Shown here piece by piece: positions 46,206 through 54,283 of a stretch of DNA of 64,000 nt. The translations under genes and the position numbers were made by a program. Under the pieces are notes generated by a model, which was not told the DNA's origin, ran no database searches, and was given only the letters and a program-made list of their open reading frames with translations. Numbering within the stretch: the stretch's first letter is position 1; the number at the start of each line of letters is the position of its first letter. The stretch is from Cellulomonas sp. APG4 (GTDB lineage: Bacteria > Actinomycetota > Actinomycetes > Actinomycetales > Cellulomonadaceae), in assembly GCF_009996735.1 (NCBI RefSeq), contig NZ_JAACYI010000003.1, positions 178,895 through 242,894 of the forward strand. The letters run 5' to 3'.

Positions 46206-47435
46206 TCAGTCGGTCAGCGTGCGCACCACGTGGTCGGCGAGCAGGCGTCCGCGTCGCGTGAGGAGCAGGCGACCGCCCACGGCCGCGCGGCCGTCGAGCA
46301 ACCCGTCCGCGACCAGGCCGGCGACGGCGGGCCGCGCCGCCGCGGTGAGCGTCGTCGTCGGGAGCCCCTCGGCCAGCCGCACGCCGAGCATCACGCGCTC
46401 GAGCGCGACGTCGTCGGGTCGCAGCAGCTCACGGCCTGCGGCGGGGCTGAGCCCCTGGCCCAACCTGTCCGCGTACGCCCGCGGGTGCTTGACGTTCCAC
46501 CACCGCACGCCACCGGCCGCACCGCCCACGTGCGAGTGCGCGCCCGGGCCCACGCCCCACCAGTCGTCGCCACGCCAGTAGGCGAGGTTGTGCCGGCACG
46601 CGTCCTGCGGCGTCCGCGCCCAGTTGCTCACCTCGTACCAGTGCAGTCCGGCGCCCGCGAGCACGTCGTCGGCGACCTCGTACTTCGTCGCCTCGTCGTC
46701 CGGGTCCGGTGCGGGCAGCTCGCCGCGGCGCACCTGCACGGCCATGCGCGTGCCAGGCTCGACCACGAGGGCGTACGCCGAGACGTGGTCCACGTCGCAC
46801 GCGAGAACGGCGTCGAGCGACCGACGCCAGTCGTCGACCGACTCCCCCGGTGTCCCGTAGATCAGGTCGAGCGAGACCGCCAGCCCGACGTCGCGCGCCC
46901 ACCGCACGGCCTCGGGCACGCGCGCCGGGTCGTGCGTACGGTCGAGCGTGGCGAGCACGTGCGGCACTGCTGACTGCATCCCGAACGAGACCCGCGTGAC
47001 ACCGGCGCGCGCGAGCGTCGCGAGCGACTCCGGCGTCACCGAGTCGGGGTTCGCCTCGGTGGTCACCTCGGCGCCCGCCTTCAGCCCCCACGCCTGCCGG
47101 ACGCCGTCGAGCAGCAGCGCGAGGTCGCCCGCAGGGAGCAGGGTCGGGGTACCGCCGCCGAAGAAGACCGTGCTCGCCGGCCGGCCGCCCACACCGGCCT
47201 CGTCGAGCACGCGCCGCGCGAGCGCGATCTCGTCGAGGGCCGTGCGCGCGTAGCCCGCGAGGCTCGCACCTCCGCCCAGCTCGGTCGCGGTGTAGGTGTT
47301 GAAGTCGCAGTAGCCGCACCGCACCGCGCAGAACGGCACGTGCACGTAGACCCCGAAGCCCGAGCCGGGCCGCCCGAGGTCCGCCGGAAGGGCTCCGTCG
47401 GCGGGCGCGGGCTCGCCGTCGGGCAGGGCTGGCAT
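46206..47435 (-). CDS. hemW: Radical SAM protein HemW (coproporphyrinogen dehydrogenase-like)
   Basis: 409 residues. The FeS motif is VPFCAVRCGYCDFNTYT (CX3CX2C), SAM-binding FFGGGTPTLLP and EANPDSVT follow, and the C-terminal HemN domain has HNLAYWRGDDWWGVGPGAHS. HemW proteins bind heme and act as heme chaperones rather than the HemN enzyme, which has an additional Cys. ATG 47435 has GGAGG unusually close upstream (1 nt), so the real start may be slightly different. It is divergent from the MerR gene. Confidence 0.92.
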   Translation of the reverse strand: MPALPDGEPAPADGALPADLGRPGSGFGVYVHVPFCAVRCGYCDFNTYTATELGGGASLAGYARTALDEIALARRVLDEAGVGGRPASTVFFGGGTPTLLPAGDLALLLDGVRQAWGLKAGAEVTTEANPDSVTPESLATLARAGVTRVSFGMQSAVPHVLATLDRTHDPARVPEAVRWARDVGLAVSLDLIYGTPGESVDDWRRSLDAVLACDVDHVSAYALVVEPGTRMAVQVRRGELPAPDPDDEATKYEVADDVLAGAGLHWYEVSNWARTPQDACRHNLAYWRGDDWWGVGPGAHSHVGGAAGGVRWWNVKHPRAYADRLGQGLSPAAGRELLRPDDVALERVMLGVRLAEGLPTTTLTAAARPAVAGLVADGLLDGRAAVGGRLLLTRRGRLLADHVVRTLTD

Positions 47436-47464
47436 GCCTCCATGGTCGCACCTCGGCCCAGGTG

Positions 47465-47495
47465 TTGACTTCGAGTGCACTCCAGCTCCTACGTT
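47465..47495 (+). promoter_or_regulatory. MerR-type promoter with 19-bp spacer and operator dyad
   Basis: -35 TTGACT (47465-47470), -10 TACGTT (47490-47495), spacer 19 bp. GAGTGCACTC (47473-47482) is a perfect palindrome inside the spacer. Long spacers with a dyad between the boxes are the hallmark of promoters twisted open by MerR-family regulators. The -10 ends 6 nt before the merR ATG (47502), so this mRNA is likely leaderless. Confidence 0.7.
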
Positions 47496-47501
47496 CGCGT
47501 C

Positions 47502-47951
47502 ATGAGCACGATCGAGGGCTGCAGCATCGAGCAGGCATCCGCGCGCACGGGCGTCCCCGCCCACACGCTGCGCTACTACGAGCGCATCGGCCTCCTCGCC
47601 CCGGTGCCGCGCGGGCCCGGCGGACGACGCCGCTACACCGAGGACGACCTGGGCTGGGTCAGGTTCCTGACGCTGCTCAGACAGACCGACATGCCGATCC
47701 GCGACATGCAGCGGTTCGTGGACCTCACGCGCGCCGGTGACGCCACGGTGCCGCAGCGGGTCGCGCTGCTCCGTGCGCACCGCGAGGCGCTCGTCGAGCG
47801 CCTCGACCTCCTCCAGCACCACCTGGGCGCCATCACCACCAAGATCGACGTCTACGAGGGCCTCCTGCCACCGGACGCGTGCGTCGAGCCGTCGACGCCG
47901 GCGGCCGACGACCGCACCGCCCTCGCACTGACCGACGGGAGCCCCCGATGA
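47502..47951 (+). CDS. MerR-family transcriptional regulator
   Basis: 149 residues. N-terminal winged helix IEQASARTGVPAHTLRYYERIGLLAPVPR with the MerR signature, then a dimerisation coiled coil (about 85-125). No cysteine ligand set like MerR/CueR/SoxR; only an isolated Cys at the C-terminal side (PDACVEP), so the signal is probably not a metal. It overlaps the aldo-keto reductase (ATGA), so the reductase is its likely target. Members of this type respond to small organic compounds. Confidence 0.88.
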   Translation: MSTIEGCSIEQASARTGVPAHTLRYYERIGLLAPVPRGPGGRRRYTEDDLGWVRFLTLLRQTDMPIRDMQRFVDLTRAGDATVPQRVALLRAHREALVERLDLLQHHLGAITTKIDVYEGLLPPDACVEPSTPAADDRTALALTDGSPR

Positions 47952-48967
47952 CCACCATCCCGACGCGTGAGCTCGGCACCACCGGGCAGCAGGTCTCCGC
48001 GATCGCGCTGGGCGCGATGCCCATGGGCTCGCTGACCGACGAGAAGACCTCGGTCGCGCTGCTCGACCGCTTCGTGGCCGACGGCGGGACCTTCCTCGAC
48101 ACCGCGGACTGCTACGCATGGTGGTGGGCACACGGGACCAACGGCGGGCAGAGCGAGGAGCTGCTGGGCCGTTGGATGGCCGACCGCCGCAACCGCGACG
48201 ACGTCGTGCTCGCGACCAAGGGCAGCGCGACGCTGCGCGATCCCTCCCGCTCGTGGCCCGCCCCCGACGTCGAGCCGGACTGGACCGACGCCCGGACGCA
48301 GTTCGTCGGGGCCTCGGCGCCCGTGCTGCGTCGTTCGCTCGAGGCGAGCCTGCGCAGGCTCGGCACCGACCACGTCGACCTCTACTACGTGCACGTCGAC
48401 GACGAGGCGACGCCGCTCGAGGAGACGCTCGAGGCGCTCGCGGCGTTCGTCGAGGAGGGGAAGATCCGCTGGTACGGCTGGTCGAACGTCCGGACCGAGC
48501 GCCTCGAGCGGATCCACGAGCTGTGCGACGCGAACGGGTGGCCCGCGCCCGTCGCCCTCCAGCAGCAGCATTCCTACCTGCGGCCGCATGACGGCGCGGC
48601 GAGCGTGTCGATCGTCGACGAGCGCCAGCTCGCGCACCTGCGCGCCCGTCCCGAGCTGACGCTCGTCGCCTACTCCCCCGTGCTCAAAGGGCTGTACGAC
48701 ATGGCTCCGGCTCGGCGATCGGGCCACTGGCTGCTCGAGCCGTACGCGGGCGGCGATGCCGAACGCAGGTTCGCCGCCGTCGAGGCCGTGGCGCGCGAGC
48801 TCGGCGTCCCGCCCACCCGGGTGGTGCTCGCCTGGCTCCTCGCGCAGCAGGACCCGCGGGTGGTGCCGATCCTGGGCACCTCACGCCTCGACCGGTACGA
48901 GGACCAGGTGGCCGCCGTCGGCCTCGAGCTGTCCCCGGCGCACCTCGAGCTCCTGACGGCGCCCTGA
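47948..48967 (+). CDS. Aldo/keto reductase
   Basis: 339 residues, TIM barrel. FLDTADCYAWWW contains the catalytic Asp and Tyr, LATKGS the Lys, and VDLYYVHVDD the His. The C-terminal NADPH-binding part reads VVPILGTSRLDRYEDQVAAV. It reduces an aldehyde or ketone with NAD(P)H; the substrate is unknown. Co-transcription with the MerR regulator suggests it is induced by its substrate or a related reactive compound. Confidence 0.88.
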   Translation: MTTIPTRELGTTGQQVSAIALGAMPMGSLTDEKTSVALLDRFVADGGTFLDTADCYAWWWAHGTNGGQSEELLGRWMADRRNRDDVVLATKGSATLRDPSRSWPAPDVEPDWTDARTQFVGASAPVLRRSLEASLRRLGTDHVDLYYVHVDDEATPLEETLEALAAFVEEGKIRWYGWSNVRTERLERIHELCDANGWPAPVALQQQHSYLRPHDGAASVSIVDERQLAHLRARPELTLVAYSPVLKGLYDMAPARRSGHWLLEPYAGGDAERRFAAVEAVARELGVPPTRVVLAWLLAQQDPRVVPILGTSRLDRYEDQVAAVGLELSPAHLELLTAP

Positions 48968-48984
48968 CCCGAGGCCGGCGGTGA

Positions 48985-50868
48985 CTACTTCTTCGCCTTG
49001 TCCTTGGCGTCCGACTGCTCGGAGGACAGCGCGGCGATGAACGCCTCCTGCGGCACGTCGACCCGGCCGATGGTCTTCATGCGCTTCTTGCCCTCCTTCT
49101 GCTTCTCGAGCAGCTTGCGCTTGCGGCTGATGTCACCGCCGTAGCACTTGGCCAGGACGTCCTTGCGGATCGCGCGGATCGTCTCGCGAGCGATCACGCG
49201 CGAACCCACCGCGGCCTGGATCGGCACCTCGAACTGCTGGCGCGGGATGAGCTCCTTGAGCTTGGCGGTCATCATCACGCCGTAGGCGTACGCCTTGTCC
49301 TTGTGCACGATCGCGCTGAACGCGTCCACCTGCTCGCCCTGCAGCAGGATGTCCACCTTGACCAGCGCGGCCGCCTGGTCGCCGCTGACCTCGTAGTCGA
49401 GGGACGCGTAGCCACGTGTGCGTGACTTGAGCTGGTCGAAGAAGTCGAACACGATCTCGGCGAGCGGCAGGGTGTAGCGCATCTCGACCCGGTCGGCCGA
49501 CAGGTAGTCCATGCCGAGCAGGTCACCCCGGCGCGACTGGCACAGCTCCATGATCGCGCCGATGTGCTCGGACGGCGCCAGGATCGTCGCCCGCACGACG
49601 GGCTCGCGGACCTCCCTGATCTTGCCGCCCGGGAACTCGCTCGGGTTGGTCACGACGACCGTCTCGCCGTCCTCCATCGTGACGTCGTAGATCACGTTGG
49701 GTGCCGTCGAGATCAGGTCGAGGTCGAACTCGCGCTCGAGCCGCTCACGCACGATCTCGAGGTGCAGCAGGCCCAGGTACCCGACCCGGAAGCCGAAGCC
49801 GAGCGCGACCGAGGTCTCGGGCTCGTACATCAGCGCGGCATCGTTGAGCTTGAGCTTGTCGAGCGCGTCCCGCAGCACCGGGTAGTCCGAGCCGTCGATC
49901 GGGTAGAGACCCGAGAAGACCATCGGCTTGGGGTCGCTGTAGCCGCCGAGCGGCTCCTCGGCCGGCTTCGCCGAGTCCGTGACGGTGTCCCCGACCTTGG
50001 ACTGGCGGACGTCCTTGACGCCTGTGATGAGGTAGCCCACCTCGCCGACGCCGAGCCCCTTCGTCGGGATCGCCTCGGGAGAGATCACACCGAGCTCGAG
50101 CAGCTCGTGGGTGGCCCGGGTCGACATCATCGCGATGCGGTCGCGCGGGGTGAGCTGCCCGTCGACCACGCGCACGTACGTGACCACGCCTCGGTACGTG
50201 TCGTAGACGGAGTCGAAGATCATCGCGCGTGCCGGGGCGTCGGCGCGCCCCACCGGGGCGGGCACGAGCTCGACGATCCGGTCGAGCAGCGCCTCCACGC
50301 CCTCACCCGTCTTGCCCGAGACCTTGAGGACGTCCTCGGGCTCGCCCCCCACGAGTCCCGCGATCTCCTCGGCGTACTTCTCCGGCTGCGCGGCGGGGAG
50401 GTCGATCTTGTTCAGGACCGGGATGATCGTGAGGTCGTTCTCCATCGCGAGGTACAGGTTCGCGAGCGTCTGTGCCTCGATCCCCTGGGCCGCGTCGACG
50501 AGCAGGACGGCACCCTCGCAGGCCGCCAGCGAGCGCGAGACCTCGTAGGTGAAGTCGACGTGGCCCGGGGTGTCGATCATGTTGAGCGCGTACGGCTGCT
50601 GCGCACCCTCGGGCCCGGCGGCCCAGGGCATGCGCACGGCCTGGGACTTGATCGTGATGCCGCGCTCACGCTCGATGTCCATGCGGTCCAGGTACTGCGC
50701 GCGAGCGGCGCGCTCGTCGACCACCCCGGTGAGCTGGAGCATGCGGTCGGCGAGCGTCGACTTGCCGTGGTCGATGTGGGCGATGATGCAGAAGTTGCGG
50801 ATGAGCTCGGGCGGCGTGGCGGCCGGCTGGATCCGCTGGCTCTGCGCAGCGCTGGGGATCGGGGACAC
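48985..50868 (-). CDS. lepA: Elongation factor 4 (LepA)
   Basis: 627 residues. G1 [17 protein letters not shown]2 [12 protein letters not shown]3 [12 protein letters not shown]4 LNKIDL, then EF-G-like domains and the LepA-specific C-terminus. It back-translocates stalled ribosomes and helps 30S biogenesis. GTG 50868 is used; longer readings upstream give non-coding-like composition. The protein ends in a Lys-rich tail (DAKDKAKK). Confidence 0.95.
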   Translation of the reverse strand: MSPIPSAAQSQRIQPAATPPELIRNFCIIAHIDHGKSTLADRMLQLTGVVDERAARAQYLDRMDIERERGITIKSQAVRMPWAAGPEGAQQPYALNMIDTPGHVDFTYEVSRSLAACEGAVLLVDAAQGIEAQTLANLYLAMENDLTIIPVLNKIDLPAAQPEKYAEEIAGLVGGEPEDVLKVSGKTGEGVEALLDRIVELVPAPVGRADAPARAMIFDSVYDTYRGVVTYVRVVDGQLTPRDRIAMMSTRATHELLELGVISPEAIPTKGLGVGEVGYLITGVKDVRQSKVGDTVTDSAKPAEEPLGGYSDPKPMVFSGLYPIDGSDYPVLRDALDKLKLNDAALMYEPETSVALGFGFRVGYLGLLHLEIVRERLEREFDLDLISTAPNVIYDVTMEDGETVVVTNPSEFPGGKIREVREPVVRATILAPSEHIGAIMELCQSRRGDLLGMDYLSADRVEMRYTLPLAEIVFDFFDQLKSRTRGYASLDYEVSGDQAAALVKVDILLQGEQVDAFSAIVHKDKAYAYGVMMTAKLKELIPRQQFEVPIQAAVGSRVIARETIRAIRKDVLAKCYGGDISRKRKLLEKQKEGKKRMKTIGRVDVPQEAFIAALSSEQSDAKDKAKK

Positions 50869-51088
50869 GCGGGGACGACTCCGTCGGGCTCGGTGGGTTC
50901 GCGGCAGCGTCCATGGTCCCACGTCCCGGCCCCGGCCATGACCTGCGCACGGGGTCCTGACGGCTCGCGGTTGGCGCACATGCGGCGTCGTGGGCCAGGG
51001 CCGGCGCCACCCCTTGCAGGCCCTGCGCTGCAGCGCGAGGGTGGAGGTCCGAGGCGTCGCCGACGCCGTCGACCGGGAGGAGCCCTCG

Positions 51089-51298
51089 ATGGCCACCACC
51101 GTCGCACGTGTCACCCAGATCAGCTCGCGCTCCGAGGTCAGCTTCGAGGACGCGGTCGCGGGCGGGATCGAGCGCGCCACCCAGACGCTGCGCAACGTCC
51201 AGGGCGCCTGGGTCAAGGAGCAGAAGGTCGAGGTGCGCGAAGGCCGCATCACGGCGTACCAGGTGATGCTCGAGGTCACCTTCGTGCTCGACGACTGA
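51089..51298 (+). CDS. Dodecin (flavin-binding protein)
   Basis: 69 residues, full family length. [20 protein letters not shown] and [20 protein letters not shown] match dodecins; the Trp that stacks on the flavin is in GAWVKEQ. Twelve copies form a hollow shell storing FMN/riboflavin or related flavins. GGGAGGA sits 8 nt before the ATG. Followed by a terminator. Confidence 0.92.
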   Translation: MATTVARVTQISSRSEVSFEDAVAGGIERATQTLRNVQGAWVKEQKVEVREGRITAYQVMLEVTFVLDD

Positions 51299-51307
51299 GC
51301 CGACGAG

Positions 51308-51339
51308 GGTGCCGGACCGGCGCGGGTCGGTCCGGCACC
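51308..51339 (+). terminator. Terminator of the dodecin gene
   Basis: GGTGCCGGACC (51308-51318) pairs perfectly with GGTCCGGCACC (51329-51339), 11-bp stem and 10-nt loop; no T-run. Confidence 0.6.
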
Positions 51340-51343
51340 TCGG

Positions 51344-51349
51344 TACCGT
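51344..51349 (+). promoter_or_regulatory. -10 box of the MazF-like gene, leaderless type
   Basis: TACCGT, then GGGCGC, then ATG at 51356. Confidence 0.5.
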
Positions 51350-51355
51350 GGGCGC

Positions 51356-51853
51356 ATGAACCGGCTCGTCGCGCGTCTGGTGCGCACCGTCCGAGCCCAC
51401 CGGGCGGCCGCGACGGGACGTCCGTCCCGCGGTCGGCCCGCCAGCGCCTACCCCGGTGACCACACCGGCCCGCTCCGGCCCGTGTACCGGCCCGACCTCG
51501 ACGGCGACCCGGATCCCGGCGAGATCGTCTGGACGTGGGTGCCGTACGAGGAGGACCACGGCCGCGGCAAGGACCGCCCGGTGCTGGTGGTGGGGCACGA
51601 CGGTCCGTGGCTGCTCGCGCTCATGCTCAGCAGCCGCGATCACGACGCACGACCGGACGCCCGTGGCGAGAGCTGGCTCGACCTGGGCACCGGCGAGTGG
51701 GACGCACGACGCCGCCCGAGCGAGGTGCGGCTCGACCGCGTGCTCCGGATCGCGCCCGAGGAGGTCCGGCGGGAGGGCGCAGTGCTCGACCGCGCACGCT
51801 TCGACGCGGTCGCCGCGGCGCTCACCGCGCGCCACCCACGCCGAGATCCCTGA
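51356..51853 (+). CDS. PemK/MazF-like (type II toxin fold) protein without visible antitoxin
   Basis: 165 residues. The core [25 protein letters not shown] is the MazF/PemK N-terminal barrel sequence, and [21 protein letters not shown] is the usual later strand/helix. About 45 N-terminal residues of Arg/Ala-rich sequence are an extension. No small antitoxin gene flanks it: the neighbours are dodecin and rpsT. Relatives are widespread next to rpsT in actinobacteria and may be housekeeping rather than toxins (inference). Confidence 0.8.
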   Translation: MNRLVARLVRTVRAHRAAATGRPSRGRPASAYPGDHTGPLRPVYRPDLDGDPDPGEIVWTWVPYEEDHGRGKDRPVLVVGHDGPWLLALMLSSRDHDARPDARGESWLDLGTGEWDARRRPSEVRLDRVLRIAPEEVRREGAVLDRARFDAVAAALTARHPRRDP

Positions 51854-51858
51854 CCTGG

Positions 51859-51864
51859 TAGCAT
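51859..51864 (+). promoter_or_regulatory. Extended -10 promoter of rpsT
   Basis: TGG-TAGCAT, an extended -10 (TGN before TANNNT). It gives a leader of about 135 nt before rpsT, long for a small ribosomal protein gene. Confidence 0.5.
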
Positions 51865-52005
51865 CGATCCCCGCGTGTCCGCCCAGGTCGGCGGGCACAG
51901 GTCCAGCGCCTTCCCGCGGGTGTCCCCACGCCCCAGTCCCGGCGCCGGACGCGCCCTCTACGACCTGTCAGATCGCTCCGGCGAACCCACAAAGAGAGTC
52001 CACAC

Positions 52006-52266
52006 GTGGCGAACATCAAGTCCCAGATCAAGCGCATCCGCACCAACGAGGCGGCGCGCCTGCGCAACAAGGCCGTGAAGTCCGAGCTCAAGACGCACGT
52101 GCGTCGTGTGCGCGAGGCCGTGGCCGCGGGCGACAAGGACGCAGCCGCCGTCGCGCTGCGCTCCGCCTCGACCAAGCTCGACAAGGCCGCGAGCAAGGGC
52201 GTCATCCACGCGAACCAGGCGGCCAACCGCAAGTCGGCGCTGGCCAAGCAGGTCGCGAGCCTCTGA
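52006..52266 (+). CDS. rpsT: 30S ribosomal protein S20
   Basis: 86 residues; the Lys/Arg-rich three-helix sequence [20 protein letters not shown] and [18 protein letters not shown] are unmistakable. It binds 16S rRNA early in 30S assembly. GTG start with a purine-rich AAAGAGAG 7 nt upstream. The long leader could host autoregulation as known in enterobacteria; I see no specific S20-binding motif. Confidence 0.97.
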   Translation: MANIKSQIKRIRTNEAARLRNKAVKSELKTHVRRVREAVAAGDKDAAAVALRSASTKLDKAASKGVIHANQAANRKSALAKQVASL

Positions 52267-52291
52267 GACGCACCGCCTCAGCGCGGCATCG

Positions 52292-52325
52292 CGAAGGGCG
52301 CCACCCCACGGGGTGGCGCCCTTCG
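52292..52325 (+). terminator. Terminator of rpsT
   Basis: 16-bp perfect stem (CGAAGGGCGCCACCCC with its complement) and a 2-nt centre, directly after rpsT. Confidence 0.85.
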
Positions 52326-52424
52326 TCGTCGACGGCGAACTGAGCGGGTGACCGTGGCAGCCATCCGCGGACCGCAGCCGTGCGCGGCGCTGGCGCCCCC
52401 TGCTCGCCAGCCCTCGCGCGGGCC

Positions 52425-53771
52425 TCAGGAGACGGAGGTCCCTCCGGAGGTCGCAACCGTCCCCTCAGGCTGACGGACCGGCTGCGCCGTCCGCCGGATC
52501 CCGGCCTCCTCGAGGGCCGAGTCGTACGCGCGCACGGCGCCCGCGAGGTCACCGTGCTCGAGGAGCCGGTCCCCCAGCGCCCGCCACACCGTGGCGGACT
52601 CGCGACCGGCCGTCATCATGCCGAGCATCTCGGCCGCCCAGCCGTAGGCCTCCTGGGCGCGCTCGATGTCACCGCGCGCCGCGTGGGCGTCGCCGAGCAG
52701 CATGCGACCGTTGCAGGTGTCGAGCACGGCCTCGGCCCCGAGCCGCTCCAGACCCGCGTGCGCGAGCTCCTCGGCCTTCGTCGGGTCACCGAGGAGGAGG
52801 TGCGCCCGGCCCGCCTCGAACATGCACCGCGCCAGGTCGATCTCCGACCCCACGAGCTCGAGCGCCGCACGCGCCTGCTCGAGCTGGTCGAGCGCGAGCC
52901 GGGGCTCCGGCGGGTCGGAGCGCAGCACGAGCCACGCGTAGTGCAGGCGCAGGCGAGGGACGTCCCGGCTCGCCGCGCCCTCGCTCAGGTAGGCGAGCGC
53001 ACGCTCGGTCAGGCGCCTGGCCTCCGCCACGTCCCCGCGACCCTCGGCCACGAGCGACGCGTTCCAGTAGATCGAGCCTCGCCCCCGCATGGTGCCGTGC
53101 TCATCGGCGATGCGGATGAGCTCGGCCGCCCGGTGCGTCGCGTACAGCAGGTCGCCGCGCTCGACGTACGACCACAGGATCGTCGCCGCGAGTCGCAGGT
53201 GCTCGTCGGTGCCCCGCGCTCCCTGCGCCTCGACCTCCGCGAGCACGGACTCGCCGAGCTCGATGCTGCGCCCCAGGTCACCGGCGTCGTGATAGGCCAC
53301 GACCAGGCTCGTCGCGAGGGTCGCCGAGTCGAGCACGCGGCGCTCGGACCGTGCACGCGCGAGCAGGGGCTCCAGCACGCCGACGGTCTCCTCGAGCTGG
53401 CCGAGCGCGTCGTAGGCGGAGGCGAGGGCCTCGAGCGCCTCCGCGTGGTGGCGCGACGCGATCGTCGACAGGTCGAGGGCGAGAAGACGGTCACGCGCCT
53501 CCTCGGCCGCACCGTTCGCGAGCGCGAGCCGGGCGAACCCGATCTCGAGGCGCGCACGTTCCTCGCTCGGCGCCTTGTCGCCGTGCCGCAGGTAGTCCGC
53601 CGTCGTGCCGAGACGCTCGGCGAGCACCTTGAGGGCGCCGTCGGTGGGCACGCGGCGCCCGGCCTCGATCAGCGACACGTAGCTGGGCGAGAAGTCGTCG
53701 CCCGCGAGCGCGGTCTGCGAGAGGCCGGCACGCGTGCGCTCGGCGCGAAGTCGTTCTGCGAGGTCTGTCAC
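52425..53771 (-). CDS. XRE-type HTH regulator with TPR domain (RRNPP-like)
   Basis: 448 residues. Residues 1-60 are an HTH_XRE domain (LAERLRAERTRAGLSQTALA and SPSYVSLIEAGRRVPTDG). About 65-430 is a run of helical hairpins typical of TPRs (e.g. HAEALEALASAYDALGQLEE, ATVWRALGDRLLEHGDLAGA). This HTH-plus-TPR plan is that of peptide-sensing RRNPP regulators such as PlcR/Rgg/NprR, though it also occurs in non-peptide regulators. A gene for a small exported peptide lies just upstream on the same strand, and three identical dyads surround both. GTG 53771 follows a TAGAGT box by 8 nt, overlapped by one dyad, suggesting autoregulation. Confidence 0.85.
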   Translation of the reverse strand: MTDLAERLRAERTRAGLSQTALAGDDFSPSYVSLIEAGRRVPTDGALKVLAERLGTTADYLRHGDKAPSEERARLEIGFARLALANGAAEEARDRLLALDLSTIASRHHAEALEALASAYDALGQLEETVGVLEPLLARARSERRVLDSATLATSLVVAYHDAGDLGRSIELGESVLAEVEAQGARGTDEHLRLAATILWSYVERGDLLYATHRAAELIRIADEHGTMRGRGSIYWNASLVAEGRGDVAEARRLTERALAYLSEGAASRDVPRLRLHYAWLVLRSDPPEPRLALDQLEQARAALELVGSEIDLARCMFEAGRAHLLLGDPTKAEELAHAGLERLGAEAVLDTCNGRMLLGDAHAARGDIERAQEAYGWAAEMLGMMTAGRESATVWRALGDRLLEHGDLAGAVRAYDSALEEAGIRRTAQPVRQPEGTVATSGGTSVS

Positions 53772-53776
53772 AAGGG

Positions 53777-53793
53777 GTCACTCTACCGTTGAC
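53777..53793. promoter_or_regulatory. Dyad A: GTCA-N9-TGAC over the XRE-TPR promoter
   Basis: GTCACTCTACCGTTGAC. It overlaps the TAGAGT -10 box (53780-53785) and ends 6 nt before the regulator's GTG. Identical arms and spacing are found at 54092 and 54260. Binding here would block the regulator gene. Confidence 0.6.
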
Positions 53794-53860
53794 TAGCCCC
53801 GAAGGGCAGGGGCCACGGCACCGCCGATCGGGTGAAGAACAGACACCGAGACGGGGCCCG

Positions 53861-53903
53861 ACGACCGAGGGGCCACCCGGAAGACGGGTGACCCCTCGGT
53901 CGT
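53861..53903 (-). terminator. Terminator of the small peptide gene
   Basis: 19-bp inverted repeat with one mismatch and a 5-nt loop (arms 53861-53879 and 53885-53903), between the peptide gene's stop and the regulator. It implies the two genes are transcribed separately. Confidence 0.75.
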
Positions 53904-53933
53904 GCGACGCAGGTCGGCGCGAGCCGACCCCGC

Positions 53934-54059
53934 TCACTGCTTGCAGCAGCCGCTGCTGCCGATCGCGGTCACCGACGCCGTGTCGTCCAGCGGCAGGCCG
54001 ACGACGGCGATGCCGAGGCTCAGGACTGCGGCGGCGAGGGCCTTCGCGAAGCGGTTCAT
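53934..54059 (-). CDS. Small exported peptide precursor (41 aa), candidate signalling peptide
   Basis: A reading frame of 41 codons, ATG at 54059, with AGGAG 7 nt upstream. The N-terminus MNRFAK is followed by a hydrophobic core (ALAAAVLSLGIAVVGL), so it is a signal peptide or membrane anchor. SVTA before IGSSGCCKQ fits a type I signal peptidase site (V at -3, A at -1), which would release a 9-residue peptide with a Cys-Cys pair. It is preceded by a dyad-overlapped promoter and followed by a terminator. Not homologous to anything I recognise. Alternative: a stray small secreted protein unrelated to the regulator. Confidence 0.65.
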   Translation of the reverse strand: MNRFAKALAAAVLSLGIAVVGLPLDDTASVTAIGSSGCCKQ

Positions 54060-54091
54060 GTCAGTTCTCCTGTCGTTCGAGCCGGGGGGCT

Positions 54092-54108
54092 GTCATGACG
54101 ACTATGAC
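54092..54108. promoter_or_regulatory. Dyad B: GTCA-N9-TGAC over the peptide gene promoter
   Basis: Core GTCATGACGACTATGAC inside a perfect 21-bp inverted repeat CTGTCAT-N7-ATGACAG (54090-54110). On the minus strand CATAGT (54106-54101) within it is the best -10 candidate for the peptide gene, giving a leader of about 35 nt. Binding would repress the peptide gene, or an apo/holo switch would control it. Confidence 0.65.
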
Positions 54109-54259
54109 AGGATTCCTCCAGGTATGCACCCCTCCCGAACAGCCTTCTTGGTACGTGCGCGGTGAACTTTTGGGGAGATAGAGGGGCAGACCAGGAGGTA
54201 TCCCGCGCGATTGACACGTCACTCGTCCGGGTGATTCTGCTTCGCGGGCCGGCCCTCGT

Positions 54260-54276
54260 GTCATCGCACGTATGAC
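54260..54276. promoter_or_regulatory. Dyad C: GTCA-N9-TGAC upstream copy
   Basis: GTCATCGCACGTATGAC, centred 168 bp from dyad B (16 turns of 10.5 bp). Dyads A and B are 315 bp apart (30 turns). Same-face spacing would allow DNA looping; the match may be chance. It lies just after the end of holA. Confidence 0.55.
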
Positions 54277-54283
54277 TCGCGCG

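Noticed and set aside
54218..54235. A fourth dyad near the peptide gene (GTCAC...GTGAT)
   Set aside because: Spacing between the arms differs from the GTCA-N9-TGAC sites, so it does not belong to the same set.
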